A stretch of DNA of 64,000 bases from Rikenellaceae bacterium (GCA_015060165.1 SUZC01000001.1:269980-333979); one strand, 5' to 3'; numbered from the stretch's first letter, positions 53,950-63,375 are shown. A program made the numbers and translations. Notes: generated by a model from the letters alone, not told the origin.

Positions 53950-54999
53950 CTATCGCTCGGTCTGAGCCAACTCCTTCTTAACAGCAAATGCAAAGGTACT
54001 TCCTACGCCCAATTCGCTACGAACAGTGATACGCTCGCCGTGCGCCTCAACAATATGTTTCACAATAGCAAGGCCCAAACCTGTTCCACCTTGTTCGCGA
54101 GAACGACCCTTGTCGACACGATAGAAACGTTCGAAGATGCGAGGCATATCCTCTTTGCTGATACCTACTCCTGTATCCTCAACCTCGATAAGTACCTTAT
54201 CCATCATATCACGGAACTTGATGCGGGTAGAACCACCCTCCTTACCATAGTTGATAGAATTGATAATAAGATTTACCAGCACCTGGCCAATGAAATGCTT
54301 GTCGGCGGTAACCCAAAACATCGAAGGCAACGAATCAGCACCCTTAACCGTTAGCTTGATATCGCGCTTTGCAGCCTCCATCTCCAACTGCTCAACAATC
54401 TCCTTTGCAAGAGCCACGACATCGAACTTTGTCATATTCAGACGGTTCATATCATTCTCCAACTTGGCGATAGTATCCAAATCGTTAACGATATTTATCA
54501 AGCGATCAATGCTCTTCTCGGCACGCTCCAAATATTTACGATTAATCAAATCGTCCTCCAGACCACCATCAAGCAGAGTCGAGATATAACCCTGGATATT
54601 GAAGATAGGGGTTTTGAGCTCGTGAGCCACATTACCCAGATATTGCTTACGGAACACCTCATTTTGCTTTAAACGGGCAATCTCCTTATCGTTATCCTCC
54701 ACCCAAGCGGTCAACTCGTCAGAAATATCCTCAACATGCTTATCTTTCATCTGGTTGACAATCTCGTTGGTCTGAACGTGACGCGACAAAACCATTGAAT
54801 ATATAGGTTTGAGCTTATAGGCCACATACGACTTAATCATCTGAAGCGACAAAATCGCTATCACGACGAACATAGCAACTGCCACACACGCCACCAGCCA
54901 CCATTTCACGCCACAAATAATCATAATCGCCGCAACCACTACAGCTGCAACAAATGCTAACCATAACGAAGCATTCTCCTTTGTTTTGATAGTCATCAT
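53950..54999 (-). CDS. Sensor histidine kinase
   Basis: A 349-residue kinase. Two close membrane segments (about 12-30 and 33-55) with almost no periplasmic loop suggest it senses a signal in or near the membrane. The dimerisation/phosphoacceptor box has NVAHELKTPIFNIQGYI with the phosphorylated His. ATP-binding boxes follow: NLIINSINYG (N), VEDTGVGIS (G1), RFYRVDKGRSREQGGTGLGLAIVKHIVEAHG (F and G2). No response regulator gene is adjacent. The upstream S24-like regulator gene is on the same strand, 62 nt away. Confidence 0.93.
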   Translation of the reverse strand: MMTIKTKENASLWLAFVAAVVVAAIMIICGVKWWLVACVAVAMFVVIAILSLQMIKSYVAYKLKPIYSMVLSRHVQTNEIVNQMKDKHVEDISDELTAWVEDNDKEIARLKQNEVFRKQYLGNVAHELKTPIFNIQGYISTLLDGGLEDDLINRKYLERAEKSIDRLINIVNDLDTIAKLENDMNRLNMTKFDVVALAKEIVEQLEMEAAKRDIKLTVKGADSLPSMFWVTADKHFIGQVLVNLIINSINYGKEGGSTRIKFRDMMDKVLIEVEDTGVGISKEDMPRIFERFYRVDKGRSREQGGTGLGLAIVKHIVEAHGERITVRSELGVGSTFAFAVKKELAQTER

Positions 55000-55061
55000 A
55001 GTATAAATCAGGTTTGTTGTTTTTAATTATATTAGGGTTAAAGAACTCTCTGTTTGAATTA

Positions 55062-55703
55062 TTAAAACAATTTCAGCGAACCGACAACACAATACGTATT
55101 GGACACGTTCTCGACAGGAATCTCCATCACATCGAAACTCTTATTGGCTGGTTCCAATCGCACCAATTTCTCTCCCTCGGGGCTCTTCACGAAACGAACT
55201 CGACGCAACACCACAAAATCGGGACATACAACGACACATATACTGCCAGGAATTATAGATTTGACATCGACTTTCCTCAAAAACGCAATCGTACCAGGTA
55301 ATATCTCGCGCGACATGGCATCATCGTTGCAACGTACCGCACAATCACACACACCAACTGCAGGAAGCGACACATAGCTTGTCGGCTCCATATCTTTCAG
55401 GTTCATAAGATTCTGCCAAACGTTATCGCCCTCGTAAAAAGGAATATCGCGGGTTGTGGCATTAGCCGAAGCAAGCATACTACCCTCGCCTGTCAACAAC
55501 CACCCTGCACTAATTTCGGGAAACACCTCGACTATACGCATAGCCAAATTGCGAGAGACACCATTCTTACCAGACTTGATCTGATAGAGATTTTCAGCTC
55601 GCGACAATCCGATATGGTGCGCAAAACTATTCACAGACATTCCTGCCCAATCGATAATAGCCTCCAAACGGGGCCAATTTGAACTCTTATTTGCCATATT
55701 CAA
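55062..55703 (-). CDS. S24/LexA-like regulator with N-terminal HTH
   Basis: A 213-residue protein. The N-terminal HTH has WPRLEAIIDWAGMSVNSFAHHIGLSRAENLYQIKSGKNGVS. The C-terminal half resembles the LexA/CI (S24) dimerisation-peptidase domain: NDDAMSREILPGTIAFLRKV contains the usual Ser position, and VVCPDFVVLRRVRFV corresponds to the strand that normally carries the catalytic Lys; here Arg is seen, so self-cleavage may be lost. MANKSSN at 55697 is an alternative start. It may sense stress or a ligand. It is divergent from tRNA-Arg. Confidence 0.82.
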   Translation of the reverse strand: MNMANKSSNWPRLEAIIDWAGMSVNSFAHHIGLSRAENLYQIKSGKNGVSRNLAMRIVEVFPEISAGWLLTGEGSMLASANATTRDIPFYEGDNVWQNLMNLKDMEPTSYVSLPAVGVCDCAVRCNDDAMSREILPGTIAFLRKVDVKSIIPGSICVVVCPDFVVLRRVRFVKSPEGEKLVRLEPANKSFDVMEIPVENVSNTYCVVGSLKLF

Positions 55704-55727
55704 AAAAAATTACCATATTTGCAGCAC

Positions 55728-55799
55728 GACCTCGTAGTTCAATGGATAGAATTTAAGATTCCGGTTCTTACGATGAAGGTTCGAATCCTTTCGAGGTCA
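55728..55799 (+). tRNA. tRNA-Arg (anticodon CCG)
   Basis: A 72-nt cloverleaf. Acceptor GACCTCG pairs perfectly with CGAGGTC; D-arm GTTC/GAAT (weak); anticodon stem TAAGA/TCTTA with loop TTCCGGT (anticodon CCG, reading CGG); T-arm GAAGG/CCTTT around TTCGAAT; discriminator A. CCA is not encoded. A CATATTTG box, one mismatch from consensus, ends just before it. Confidence 0.93.
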
Positions 55800-55821
55800 C
55801 GACTAATATTCAGTTATATTT

Positions 55822-55841
55822 AAAAGGGCTTATGCCCTTTT
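55822..55841 (+). terminator. Terminator of tRNA-Arg
   Basis: AAAAGGGC pairs with GCCCTTTT around a TTAT loop, followed by more T. It lies 22 nt past the tRNA. Confidence 0.9.
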
Positions 55842-56206
55842 TTTGTTACTGCGGCATCTTTTAAGTCGCTACGTCTTACCAAACAAATTGTTTATACTCG
55901 TCCCTTATACGCCTGCATACAAACAAATTGCATATAATAATCCGTACCCAACTAAGAAGACATAACCAAAGTCGTTTTTCGCCATTCAAAGATAGCATAT
56001 TTTTTCAAAACAAGCAACAAAAAGACATATTTTATACAAAAAAAATATTATCATTATTTATATTTTCTTGCACAACAATACAACGATTATTTTTCAACAA
56101 GCAAAATCAAACAAATAATTACACTTTTCGACCTACAAACAGAGTTATAACACAACATCAATATTAAAAAAGATAGCTCCCAATATAAAATATGTTGATT
56201 TTTTCG
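55842..56206. other. AT-rich intergenic region
   Basis: The gap from tRNA-Arg to ruvB (about 450 nt) has no convincing gene; an open frame at 55928-56167 is rich in Asn, Phe and Lys as random AT-rich DNA gives. AAACAAATTG occurs twice as a direct repeat, at 55881-55890 and 55921-55930. Confidence 0.6.
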
Positions 56207-56214
56207 TACCTTTG
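56207..56214 (+). promoter_or_regulatory. -7 box for ruvB
   Basis: TACCTTTG, 37 nt before the ATG at 56252. An open frame from 56192 runs through this box, so the shorter start is right. Confidence 0.6.
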
Positions 56215-56251
56215 TGAAGAACGAATTCCACAACGAAATTCAGTTTTAATA

Positions 56252-57268
56252 ATGAACATAGATAGAAACATTAGAAATATCGAACGAGACTCAGAGTTCG
56301 AAAATCGAATCCGACCACAAGAACTATCGGCTTTCTCGGGTCAGGATAAGATTGTCGACAATCTGAAAGTCTTTATCAAAGCAGCGCTTATGCGAGGCGA
56401 CTCGCTCGACCACGTTCTGTTGCACGGCCCTCCAGGATTGGGCAAAACCACACTGGCTAACATTATTGCCCACGAGATGGGAGCACAGATGAAGGTCACC
56501 TCGGGGCCGGTACTAGACAAGCCTGGAGATCTGGCTGGACTACTCACCAACCTTGAAGCTGGAGATGTGTTGTTTATTGACGAAATTCATCGTCTGAGCC
56601 CCATCGTTGAGGAGTATCTATACTCGGCTATGGAGGATTACAAAATCGACATTATGCTCGACAAAGGTCCATCGGCTCGCTCGATACAGATCGAACTAGC
56701 TCCATTTACACTGGTCGGTGCCACTACACGAAGCGGTCTGCTAACATCACCATTGCGTGCTCGTTTTGGCATTACCTGTCACTTGGAGTATTACGACACA
56801 CCAGTACTCGCCGGAATTGTGAAACGTTCTGCTAGAATATTAGACATCTCAATCGACCACGATGCCGCTATCGAGGTTGCTCTGCGTTCACGCGGAACAC
56901 CACGTATAGCCAACGCATTATTGCGCCGAGTAAGAGACTTCGCAATGGTCAAGGGTGAGGGACATATTGACCTTGAAATCACCCGCATAGCCTTGCAGGC
57001 ACTCAATATTGACTCTCGCGGATTGGATCAGATGGACAACAAGATTCTCAGCACTATTATCGAAAAGTTCAAAGGTGGCCCGGTTGGTCTTAACACTATC
57101 GCCACAGCAGTTGGCGAGGAGGCTGGAACAATCGAAGACGTCTACGAGCCATTCCTCATAAAAGAGGGATTCATCAAACGCACTCCTCGTGGACGTGAGG
57201 CCACCGAACTTTCGTACAAGCACATGGGATTCACCCCAAAAAGTAGCGAAGAGGGGACGCTATTTTAA
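56252..57268 (+). CDS. ruvB: Holliday junction branch-migration ATPase RuvB
   Basis: A 338-residue AAA+ motor that, with RuvA, drives branch migration at Holliday junctions. Marks: [18 protein letters not shown] at the start, Walker [10 protein letters not shown], Walker B DEIHRL, sensor [19 protein letters not shown], and the C-terminal winged helix ([21 protein letters not shown]). ATG at 56252 gives the usual N-terminus; the earlier start at 56192 adds unrelated residues. Full length. Confidence 0.97.
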   Translation: MNIDRNIRNIERDSEFENRIRPQELSAFSGQDKIVDNLKVFIKAALMRGDSLDHVLLHGPPGLGKTTLANIIAHEMGAQMKVTSGPVLDKPGDLAGLLTNLEAGDVLFIDEIHRLSPIVEEYLYSAMEDYKIDIMLDKGPSARSIQIELAPFTLVGATTRSGLLTSPLRARFGITCHLEYYDTPVLAGIVKRSARILDISIDHDAAIEVALRSRGTPRIANALLRRVRDFAMVKGEGHIDLEITRIALQALNIDSRGLDQMDNKILSTIIEKFKGGPVGLNTIATAVGEEAGTIEDVYEPFLIKEGFIKRTPRGREATELSYKHMGFTPKSSEEGTLF

Positions 57269-57282
57269 ACACTGACAATCTT

Positions 57283-58053
57283 ATGAAACTAAAACTTTGC
57301 ATAAAATATTATATTTTTCACACACTTTCGTTATGGATAATAACGATGCTAATTTCTTGCAAAGTAGAAGGGTATAACCCAACGTTTCCAAAAGAGAAAC
57401 AGATTGCACATCGCGGCTACTGGAATGCTGGTGCCCCAGAGAACTCATTACAAGCCGTGCAATATGCAATTGATGCAGGCCTTTACGGAGCTGAAATTGA
57501 TATTCATGAAACAAAAGATGGGATAGTTGTTGTCAATCACGATGACACATACGAAGGTATAAACATCAGATCGTCATCATACCAAGACATTCTCAACAAC
57601 ACAAATGCCGACATCCCATTATTCAGTGATTTCTTAATTCTTATACAGAAATATCCAAAGTTTAAATTAATAGTCGAAATAAAAACTGTATACAATATCA
57701 AGTCTATAATTAAACTCACAGAACAGTATGGAGTATCTAGCCAAATAGAATTTATATCTTTCAATAAAAATTATTGTGAGGATATAATACAGGTTAACCC
57801 CGAATACAAAGTTGGATATCTAGGCTATGATCTTTCCCCTCAATATCTAGCCGATAAAGGGTATGATATCATCAACTCTTCATATAATTTTTTCATCTCA
57901 AATCCTGAAATTATTAGTGAAGCATACTCGTTAGGGTTACAAGTATACACATGGACTGTCAATGACGCACACTTAATGTCAAGAATGTATAACATGGGGA
58001 TATTGCGTATAACGACAGACTATCCAAGATATAATAATTCTGATAAAATATAG
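57283..58053 (+). CDS. Glycerophosphodiester phosphodiesterase-family lipoprotein
   Basis: A 256-residue protein whose leader ends at a lipobox (MLISC, Cys26). GDPD motifs: IAHRGYWNAGAPENS (His43, Arg44, Glu/Asn), GAEIDIHETKDG (Glu71, Asp73, His75), VNHDDTYEG, and the C-terminal VYTWTVND. It hydrolyses glycerophosphodiesters to glycerol-3-phosphate and an alcohol, here at the cell envelope. Codon use is more AT-rich than ruvB before it and the phosphatase after it, so it may have been acquired separately. It starts 14 nt after ruvB and may be read through from it. Confidence 0.85.
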   Translation: MKLKLCIKYYIFHTLSLWIITMLISCKVEGYNPTFPKEKQIAHRGYWNAGAPENSLQAVQYAIDAGLYGAEIDIHETKDGIVVVNHDDTYEGINIRSSSYQDILNNTNADIPLFSDFLILIQKYPKFKLIVEIKTVYNIKSIIKLTEQYGVSSQIEFISFNKNYCEDIIQVNPEYKVGYLGYDLSPQYLADKGYDIINSSYNFFISNPEIISEAYSLGLQVYTWTVNDAHLMSRMYNMGILRITTDYPRYNNSDKI

Positions 58054-58085
58054 CGAATTCAACAAACATTTAAACACCCCGTCAT

Positions 58086-59213
58086 ATGAAACGACTAACC
58101 ACACTTTTATGTACCATTCTCACATTTGGTATCATTACAGCTCAGGCGCAAGTTAAATTGGCTGAGCCCATTATCCCCGTATATCCGCAACTTGAAAATG
58201 AGGGTTCATTCTCGATGATCCTGGTTCCTGACCCACAGAGCTACACAAAATTTGCGGCCAACCAGCCTTTATTCGATCTACAAACCGCTTGGATTGCACA
58301 AAATATTGACCGGCTCAACATTAAAGCTGCCCTCTTTACAGGCGACATGGTGGAACAGAACGGCAAGCAAATATCTGCTGCTCTACCCAACCCGTACAAC
58401 GGAGACCAGACTGGCCGTCAGCAGTGGGAGGCGGTATCGCGTGCATTGAGCCGTTTGGACAATCGCCTACCCTACATCGTAGCACAAGGCAATCACGACA
58501 TTGGACACATCACTGCCACATCACGCCACTCTTTGGCTCCTGAATTTATCCACCCGGAGCGTAATATCACGTTTGAGAAGTGCTTGGTATCGACTTGCGA
58601 GAATTTCCAGGGCGTACACACTATGGAGAATAGCGCATATGAGTTTGTCGACAAAAATTGGGGAAAGATACTTATTATCACCACTGAGTTTGCGGCCCGT
58701 GATGAGGTTTTGGAGTGGATTAAAGATCTAACCACATCGGACAAATACAAGGACCACAAGGTTATCCTACTCGTTCACTCGTGGTTGGATACTCCGGGCA
58801 ATCGTATTACAAAAGAAGGCTACACATTGAAACCATGCAACTGGGCAGAAGCCATTTGGCAGAAATTGGTTTATCCGTCGAAGAACATCTGCATGGTCAT
58901 ATGCGGTCACACTGGCAACACGCCCAAATTCACTGAAAATAAAACGATTAACTATCAACCCACAACATCGTTCCGCATCGACAAGGCTGCCGACGGACGT
59001 GACATCCCACAGATGATGTTCAACTCACAGCAGGGCGATGGCGATTGGAACGGCAACGGAGGCGACTGTTGGCTCAGAATCTTGGAGTTTAAGCCCGATG
59101 GCAAGACAATTGGCGTAAGAACATTCTCACCATTGTTTGCCATCTCGAAGCGCACAAAGGATATGGCATGGCGCAAGGATAAGTACGACGAATTTGAGAT
59201 TGTAATTGAGTAA
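58086..59213 (+). CDS. Secreted metallophosphoesterase
   Basis: A 375-residue protein with a signal peptide (about 1-22, TAQAQ). Calcineurin-like motifs in order: VPDPQSYT (Asp), FTGDMVEQNG (Asp, about 85), AQGNHDIGH (Asn-His, about 135), VHSWLDTPG (His) and VICGHTGN (His). These bind two metals and hydrolyse phosphoesters. The C-terminal part (GDGDWNGNGGDCWLRILEF) is typical of the Bacteroidetes secreted subgroup. It lies 32 nt after the GDPD gene, so the pair may act in turn on glycerophosphodiesters or nucleotides; inference. Confidence 0.85.
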   Translation: MKRLTTLLCTILTFGIITAQAQVKLAEPIIPVYPQLENEGSFSMILVPDPQSYTKFAANQPLFDLQTAWIAQNIDRLNIKAALFTGDMVEQNGKQISAALPNPYNGDQTGRQQWEAVSRALSRLDNRLPYIVAQGNHDIGHITATSRHSLAPEFIHPERNITFEKCLVSTCENFQGVHTMENSAYEFVDKNWGKILIITTEFAARDEVLEWIKDLTTSDKYKDHKVILLVHSWLDTPGNRITKEGYTLKPCNWAEAIWQKLVYPSKNICMVICGHTGNTPKFTENKTINYQPTTSFRIDKAADGRDIPQMMFNSQQGDGDWNGNGGDCWLRILEFKPDGKTIGVRTFSPLFAISKRTKDMAWRKDKYDEFEIVIE

Positions 59214-59268
59214 GGCGAATCTAAACAACGTAAACTAACAATAAAACCCAACCTTAAACTTGTTCGAT

Positions 59269-60393
59269 ATGAACAGAAAAGAGTTTATCCAAAAGACGGC
59301 CATTGGATTGGCCACAATAAGCGTTGGCGTGAGTTGCGCTGAGCAGAAGCGAAAGAAAATCTCAAAGATAGGTCCACAAACCGTAGCTGCCGAGTTGGGC
59401 GATATCCGTTCTGTATTGCTCCATTTGGGACGTAATATGTGGTGCGACTACCCTACCGAGATGATGGGTGCGCCTGCTCCTGAGAGTGCAGAGTCTATGA
59501 ACCGCAAACCAAAGTACAAGATTGTCTGCACGGTGGATATATGGCGCAGGATTGTCGACCACGCAGCGAAGGCTGGTATAAATATGATTGTAATCGATTT
59601 GGGCGAAGGTCTCTACTACCCAAGCCACCCCGAACTCTCTGTCGAGGGAACGTGGAGCGTTGAGACTATGCGCGAAGAGATAAAATATATGAACGAGCGC
59701 GGAATTGAGGCAGTACCTAAGCTCAACTTCTCAACAGCCCACAACGGCTGGATGGGTGATTACACTCATATGATTTCATCGAAGCCTTACTATCGTATGT
59801 GCGAGGAAGTTATCCGCGACGTTGTCGAAATTTTCGGCAATCCACGATTCTTCCATATTGGTATGGACGAGGAGCGAATTGATTTCTTGCAGCGTCAGAA
59901 GGCTCAGTATGTATGCTCTCGTATGGGTGAATTCTGGTGGCAGGACTTCTACCACATTGTTCGCGAGGTCGAGAAATATGGCGCACGCCCCTGGATGTGG
60001 AGCGACTATTGCTGGAATACAGAGGATTTCTACGAGAAATGCCCCAAGAGCGTCATCCAGCAGAACTGGTACTATGACCAGCAGAACGGAGGTTTTGATA
60101 TCGAAACCAACCCTACAACCGATGCTCGAATCCTGAAGGCATTTATCAAGTTGGATGAGGCGGGCTTCGACCAGGTGCCTTGCGGAACCAACTGGATTGG
60201 CTGGAAGCGCCGTGAATTGGGCTTGAAGGCCGACGATGTGATAGGTAAGCTCGTCAAGTTTGGTCGTGAGAATATCTCGAAGGAGCGACTCAAGGGATTT
60301 ATGATGGCCACCTGGCTGACCTCTGTCAATGACGAGGAGTGTGTTCAGGAAATCTTGAAAGGCATCAACCAGTTGGGCGAAGCAATGAAATAA
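59269..60393 (+). CDS. Exported GH20-like TIM-barrel protein
   Basis: A 374-residue protein. The leader MNRKEFIQKTAIGLATISVGVSC is Tat-like with a lipobox. Mature part: an alpha/beta barrel with FHIGMDEE around 194-201, like the HxGxDE catalytic Asp-Glu of GH20 hexosaminidases, plus WMWSDYCWN and WIGWKRRELGL. Overall similarity to GH20 is modest, so 'GH20-like' is as far as the sequence goes. In annotations such genes often appear as Tat-pathway signal proteins. It follows the metallophosphoesterase by about 55 nt and ends at a terminator. Substrate unknown. Confidence 0.75.
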   Translation: MNRKEFIQKTAIGLATISVGVSCAEQKRKKISKIGPQTVAAELGDIRSVLLHLGRNMWCDYPTEMMGAPAPESAESMNRKPKYKIVCTVDIWRRIVDHAAKAGINMIVIDLGEGLYYPSHPELSVEGTWSVETMREEIKYMNERGIEAVPKLNFSTAHNGWMGDYTHMISSKPYYRMCEEVIRDVVEIFGNPRFFHIGMDEERIDFLQRQKAQYVCSRMGEFWWQDFYHIVREVEKYGARPWMWSDYCWNTEDFYEKCPKSVIQQNWYYDQQNGGFDIETNPTTDARILKAFIKLDEAGFDQVPCGTNWIGWKRRELGLKADDVIGKLVKFGRENISKERLKGFMMATWLTSVNDEECVQEILKGINQLGEAMK

Positions 60394-60411
60394 GCTCTAT
60401 TCACAAAAGAC

Positions 60412-60439
60412 AAAGGTGGCAAGAATCCTCGCCACCTTT
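60412..60439. terminator. Bidirectional terminator
   Basis: AAAGGTGGC pairs with GCCACCTTT, 10-nt loop, between the convergent GH20-like and aroB genes; A and T runs on the outer sides are short. Confidence 0.75.
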
Positions 60440-60468
60440 TGTGTTTATTATCAATTACTTATACCTAT

Positions 60469-61485
60469 CTACTTAAACAAAGCCTTGAACTCCTCAAGCG
60501 GCATCTTTTCGACCACACAATCGCCTATTGCGCGAGGCAATACAACAAAGATAGAATCGCCCTCGCTCTTTTTGTCCTTCTTAACCTCTTTCAATAGACG
60601 GCGCATCTCAACAGGAGGTGTGAGTTCGAAACCAGCCTTTTCAAGAAGACATACAATACGAGCCTTATCCTCGGCTGATAGCAATCCACCTCGCTGAGCC
60701 GCATCGGCCACATATGCCAACCCCACAGCCACTGCCTCACCATGATTCATTTTTGACGAGGATTTTTCAATGGCATGCGCCAGCGTGTGACCCAAATTGA
60801 GCTTACGACGATCACCCGACTCGCGTTCATCACGTTCCACTATATCGGCCTTAACTTTTATAGCACGAAAAACCAATTCAGAAAGAGTTTTCGGGTTACG
60901 CTGCAAGGTTTCAAAATCACACTCTTCGAGCATAGCAAACAATTCGGCATCGGCAATAATACCCGACTTTATCATCTCTGCCAGACCAGTGCGAAATTCT
61001 CGCTTCGACAGAGTGCGAAGCATATCAATATCACATATTACAAATTTTGGCTGACAGAAAGTGCCTACCATATTTTTATAACCATCGACATTCACACCAT
61101 TCTTTCCACCCACACTGGCATCGACCTGTCCCAACAACGAGGTTGAGACAAATCCAAACTCCAAACCACGCATATAGGTTGCAGCCGCAAAACCTGCCAC
61201 ATCGGTCACAATTCCACCTCCAATACCCAATACGAAACACGAACGATCTACACCCAACTCGATAAAACGACGATAGATGTTATCAACCGTATGCAGGGTC
61301 TTGCTCGTTTCACCCAGACCAATGAGGATATGATCATAACGCTCCAAAAGCGCATGATAATGGCGGTCGATATTGGTATCCGACACCACAATCACCCTCT
61401 TGTTGGGCAACATCTGCGCCAACAACGATTCAGCACTGCCAACCACTACTCGACTGCAATTTTTTATATCAATTGACAAATTCAT
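60469..61485 (-). CDS. aroB: 3-dehydroquinate synthase AroB
   Basis: A 338-residue enzyme that closes DAHP to 3-dehydroquinate, the second step of the shikimate pathway. NAD site: GIGGGIVTDVAGFAAATYMRG; metal ligands in GLAEMIKSGI (Glu), NLGHTLAHAIEK (His) and NHGEAVAVGL (His). The start at 61485 (MNLSIDIKN) is used because 61530 lies upstream of the -7 box at 61511-61518. Length is close to the family norm (about 345-360). Cytoplasmic. Confidence 0.95.
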   Translation of the reverse strand: MNLSIDIKNCSRVVVGSAESLLAQMLPNKRVIVVSDTNIDRHYHALLERYDHILIGLGETSKTLHTVDNIYRRFIELGVDRSCFVLGIGGGIVTDVAGFAAATYMRGLEFGFVSTSLLGQVDASVGGKNGVNVDGYKNMVGTFCQPKFVICDIDMLRTLSKREFRTGLAEMIKSGIIADAELFAMLEECDFETLQRNPKTLSELVFRAIKVKADIVERDERESGDRRKLNLGHTLAHAIEKSSSKMNHGEAVAVGLAYVADAAQRGGLLSAEDKARIVCLLEKAGFELTPPVEMRRLLKEVKKDKKSEGDSIFVVLPRAIGDCVVEKMPLEEFKALFK

Positions 61486-61510
61486 ACTTAACGAATTCTG
61501 AATAATAGAG

Positions 61511-61518
61511 CAAAAGTA
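61511..61518 (-). promoter_or_regulatory. -7 box for aroB
   Basis: Minus strand TACTTTTG, 26 nt before the ATG at 61485. It lies back to back with the typA box at 61542-61549. Confidence 0.5.
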
Positions 61519-61541
61519 GAACATTTTCACGAGATAATTAT

Positions 61542-61549
61542 TAACTTTG
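61542..61549 (+). promoter_or_regulatory. -7 box for typA
   Basis: TAACTTTG, 20 nt before the ATG at 61570. No TTG at the usual distance; the upstream element would overlap the aroB promoter. Confidence 0.5.
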
Positions 61550-61569
61550 CACGATTAATTTCAATTACT

Positions 61570-63375
61570 ATGCAAAAACTTCGCAACATTGCTATCATCG
61601 CTCACGTCGACCATGGTAAAACAACACTCGTCGACAAAATGATTGTCGCAGGCCACCTGCTCCGCACTGAGACAAATACGGGCGATTTGATTATGGACAA
61701 CAACGACCTAGAACGTGAGCGAGGAATTACCATTCTTTCGAAAAACGTTTCGGTTATATACAAAGATTACAAAATCAACATCATCGACACCCCGGGTCAC
61801 GCCGACTTCGGTGGTGAGGTGGAGCGTGTATTGAATATGTGCGACGGAGTACTACTACTGGTTGATGCTTTCGAAGGAACTATGCCACAGACACGTTTCG
61901 TATTGCAGAAGGCATTATCACTGGGTAAGAAGCCGATTGTGGTAATCAACAAAGTCGACAAGCCCAATTGCCGTCCTGAGGTGGTCAACGAGCAGGTATT
62001 CGATTTGATGTTCTCACTCAATGCTACCGAGGAGCAGCTCGACTATAAGACCATATACGGTTCAGCAAAGCAGGGTTGGATGTCGCACGTTTGGAACGAA
62101 CCGACTGACTCGATTGCCCCGCTGCTCGATGCTATCATAGACGAGATACCTGAGCCAGCGACAGTCGATGGTACACCTCAGATGCTCGTAACATCGTTGG
62201 AGTATTCGCCTTATGTAGGTCGTATTGCTGTGGGTAAGCTCACACGTGGCGAACTTCGCGTCGGTCAGAATGTCACACTGGCAAAGCGTGATGGTGAGAC
62301 AAAAGTCAAGACCCGTATCAAGGAATTGATGGTATTTGATGGTCTTGGCAAGAGCAAGGTTGACAAGGTAGAGTGTGGCGAGATTTGCGCACTCGTAGGA
62401 ATCGAGGGATTTGAGATTGGCGATACAATCTGCGACTTCGAAAACCCCGAGCCATTGCCACCTATCGCTATTGACGAGCCTACGATGTCGATGCTCTTTA
62501 CGATCAACAATTCACCATTCTTCGGTCGTGATGGAAAGTTTGTGACTTCGCGCCACTTGAAGGAGCGTTTGGATAGAGAGTTGGAGCGAAACCTCGCCTT
62601 AAGAGTTGAGCCCGGACAGAATGCCGATTCGTTTGTGGTCTATGGTCGTGGAGTGCTGCACCTATCAGTATTGGTTGAGACTATGCGTCGCGAGGGATAT
62701 GAGTTGCAGGTTGGTCAGCCAAAGGTTATCATCAAGGAGATTGACGGTGTAAAATGCGAGCCTGTGGAGGAGATGACAGTCGACTGCCCCGACGAGAATG
62801 CAGGTACGGTTATCGAGATGGTCACCAAGCGCAAGGGTAACATTGTGAATATGGAGTCTGACGGAGAGCGTACGCGTTTGGAGTTTTTGGTGCCATCGCG
62901 AGGTATCATCGGCCTACGTTCTACAATGCTCACAGCTACGGCAGGCGAGGCTATTATGACCCACCGCTTGAAGGACTTTGAGCCTTGGATGGGCGAAATT
63001 GAGATGCGAACCAATGGTTCACTCATTGCCTCAGAGACTGGCACTGCATACGCATATTCAATTGACAAGCTGCAAGATAGAGGTCGTTTCTTCATTTCAC
63101 CGATGGAGGAGGTATATTGTGGACAGGTGGTTGGCGAGAGTACTCGTTCGGGTGATATTACAATCAATGTAACGAAGGCTAAGCAGCTTACCAATATGCG
63201 AGCTTCAGGTGCTGACGACAAGGCAGTTATCGTACCACCAAAAGTATTCTCATTGGAGGAGGCTTTGGAGTATATCAAGGCCGACGAGTATGTGGAGGTT
63301 ACTCCCAAATCGATGCGTCTGAGAAAGATTTTGCTAAACGAAATCGACCGCAAGCGTGCCGCAAAACAGGAGTAA
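61570..63375 (+). CDS. typA: Translational GTPase TypA/BipA
   Basis: A 601-residue ribosome-associated GTPase. G domain: AHVDHGKTTLVD (11-22), ERERGITI, DTPGHADFGGEVERVL, NKVDKP; then EF-Tu-like domain II and the TypA-specific C-terminal domain (SRGIIGLRSTMLTATAGEAIMTHRL; DGERTRLEFLVPSRG). It helps 50S assembly and growth under stress such as low temperature. It is monocistronic with a good terminator. Full length. Confidence 0.97.
   Translation: MQKLRNIAIIAHVDHGKTTLVDKMIVAGHLLRTETNTGDLIMDNNDLERERGITILSKNVSVIYKDYKINIIDTPGHADFGGEVERVLNMCDGVLLLVDAFEGTMPQTRFVLQKALSLGKKPIVVINKVDKPNCRPEVVNEQVFDLMFSLNATEEQLDYKTIYGSAKQGWMSHVWNEPTDSIAPLLDAIIDEIPEPATVDGTPQMLVTSLEYSPYVGRIAVGKLTRGELRVGQNVTLAKRDGETKVKTRIKELMVFDGLGKSKVDKVECGEICALVGIEGFEIGDTICDFENPEPLPPIAIDEPTMSMLFTINNSPFFGRDGKFVTSRHLKERLDRELERNLALRVEPGQNADSFVVYGRGVLHLSVLVETMRREGYELQVGQPKVIIKEIDGVKCEPVEEMTVDCPDENAGTVIEMVTKRKGNIVNMESDGERTRLEFLVPSRGIIGLRSTMLTATAGEAIMTHRLKDFEPWMGEIEMRTNGSLIASETGTAYAYSIDKLQDRGRFFISPMEEVYCGQVVGESTRSGDITINVTKAKQLTNMRASGADDKAVIVPPKVFSLEEALEYIKADEYVEVTPKSMRLRKILLNEIDRKRAAKQE

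Noticed and set aside
55928..56167. A 79-codon frame between tRNA-Arg and ruvB
   Set aside because: Asn/Phe/Lys/Gln-rich with no promoter or motif, as expected of AT-rich non-coding DNA.
55800..56251. An integration site at tRNA-Arg
   Set aside because: No repeat of the tRNA 3' end, integrase or mobile genes were seen nearby.
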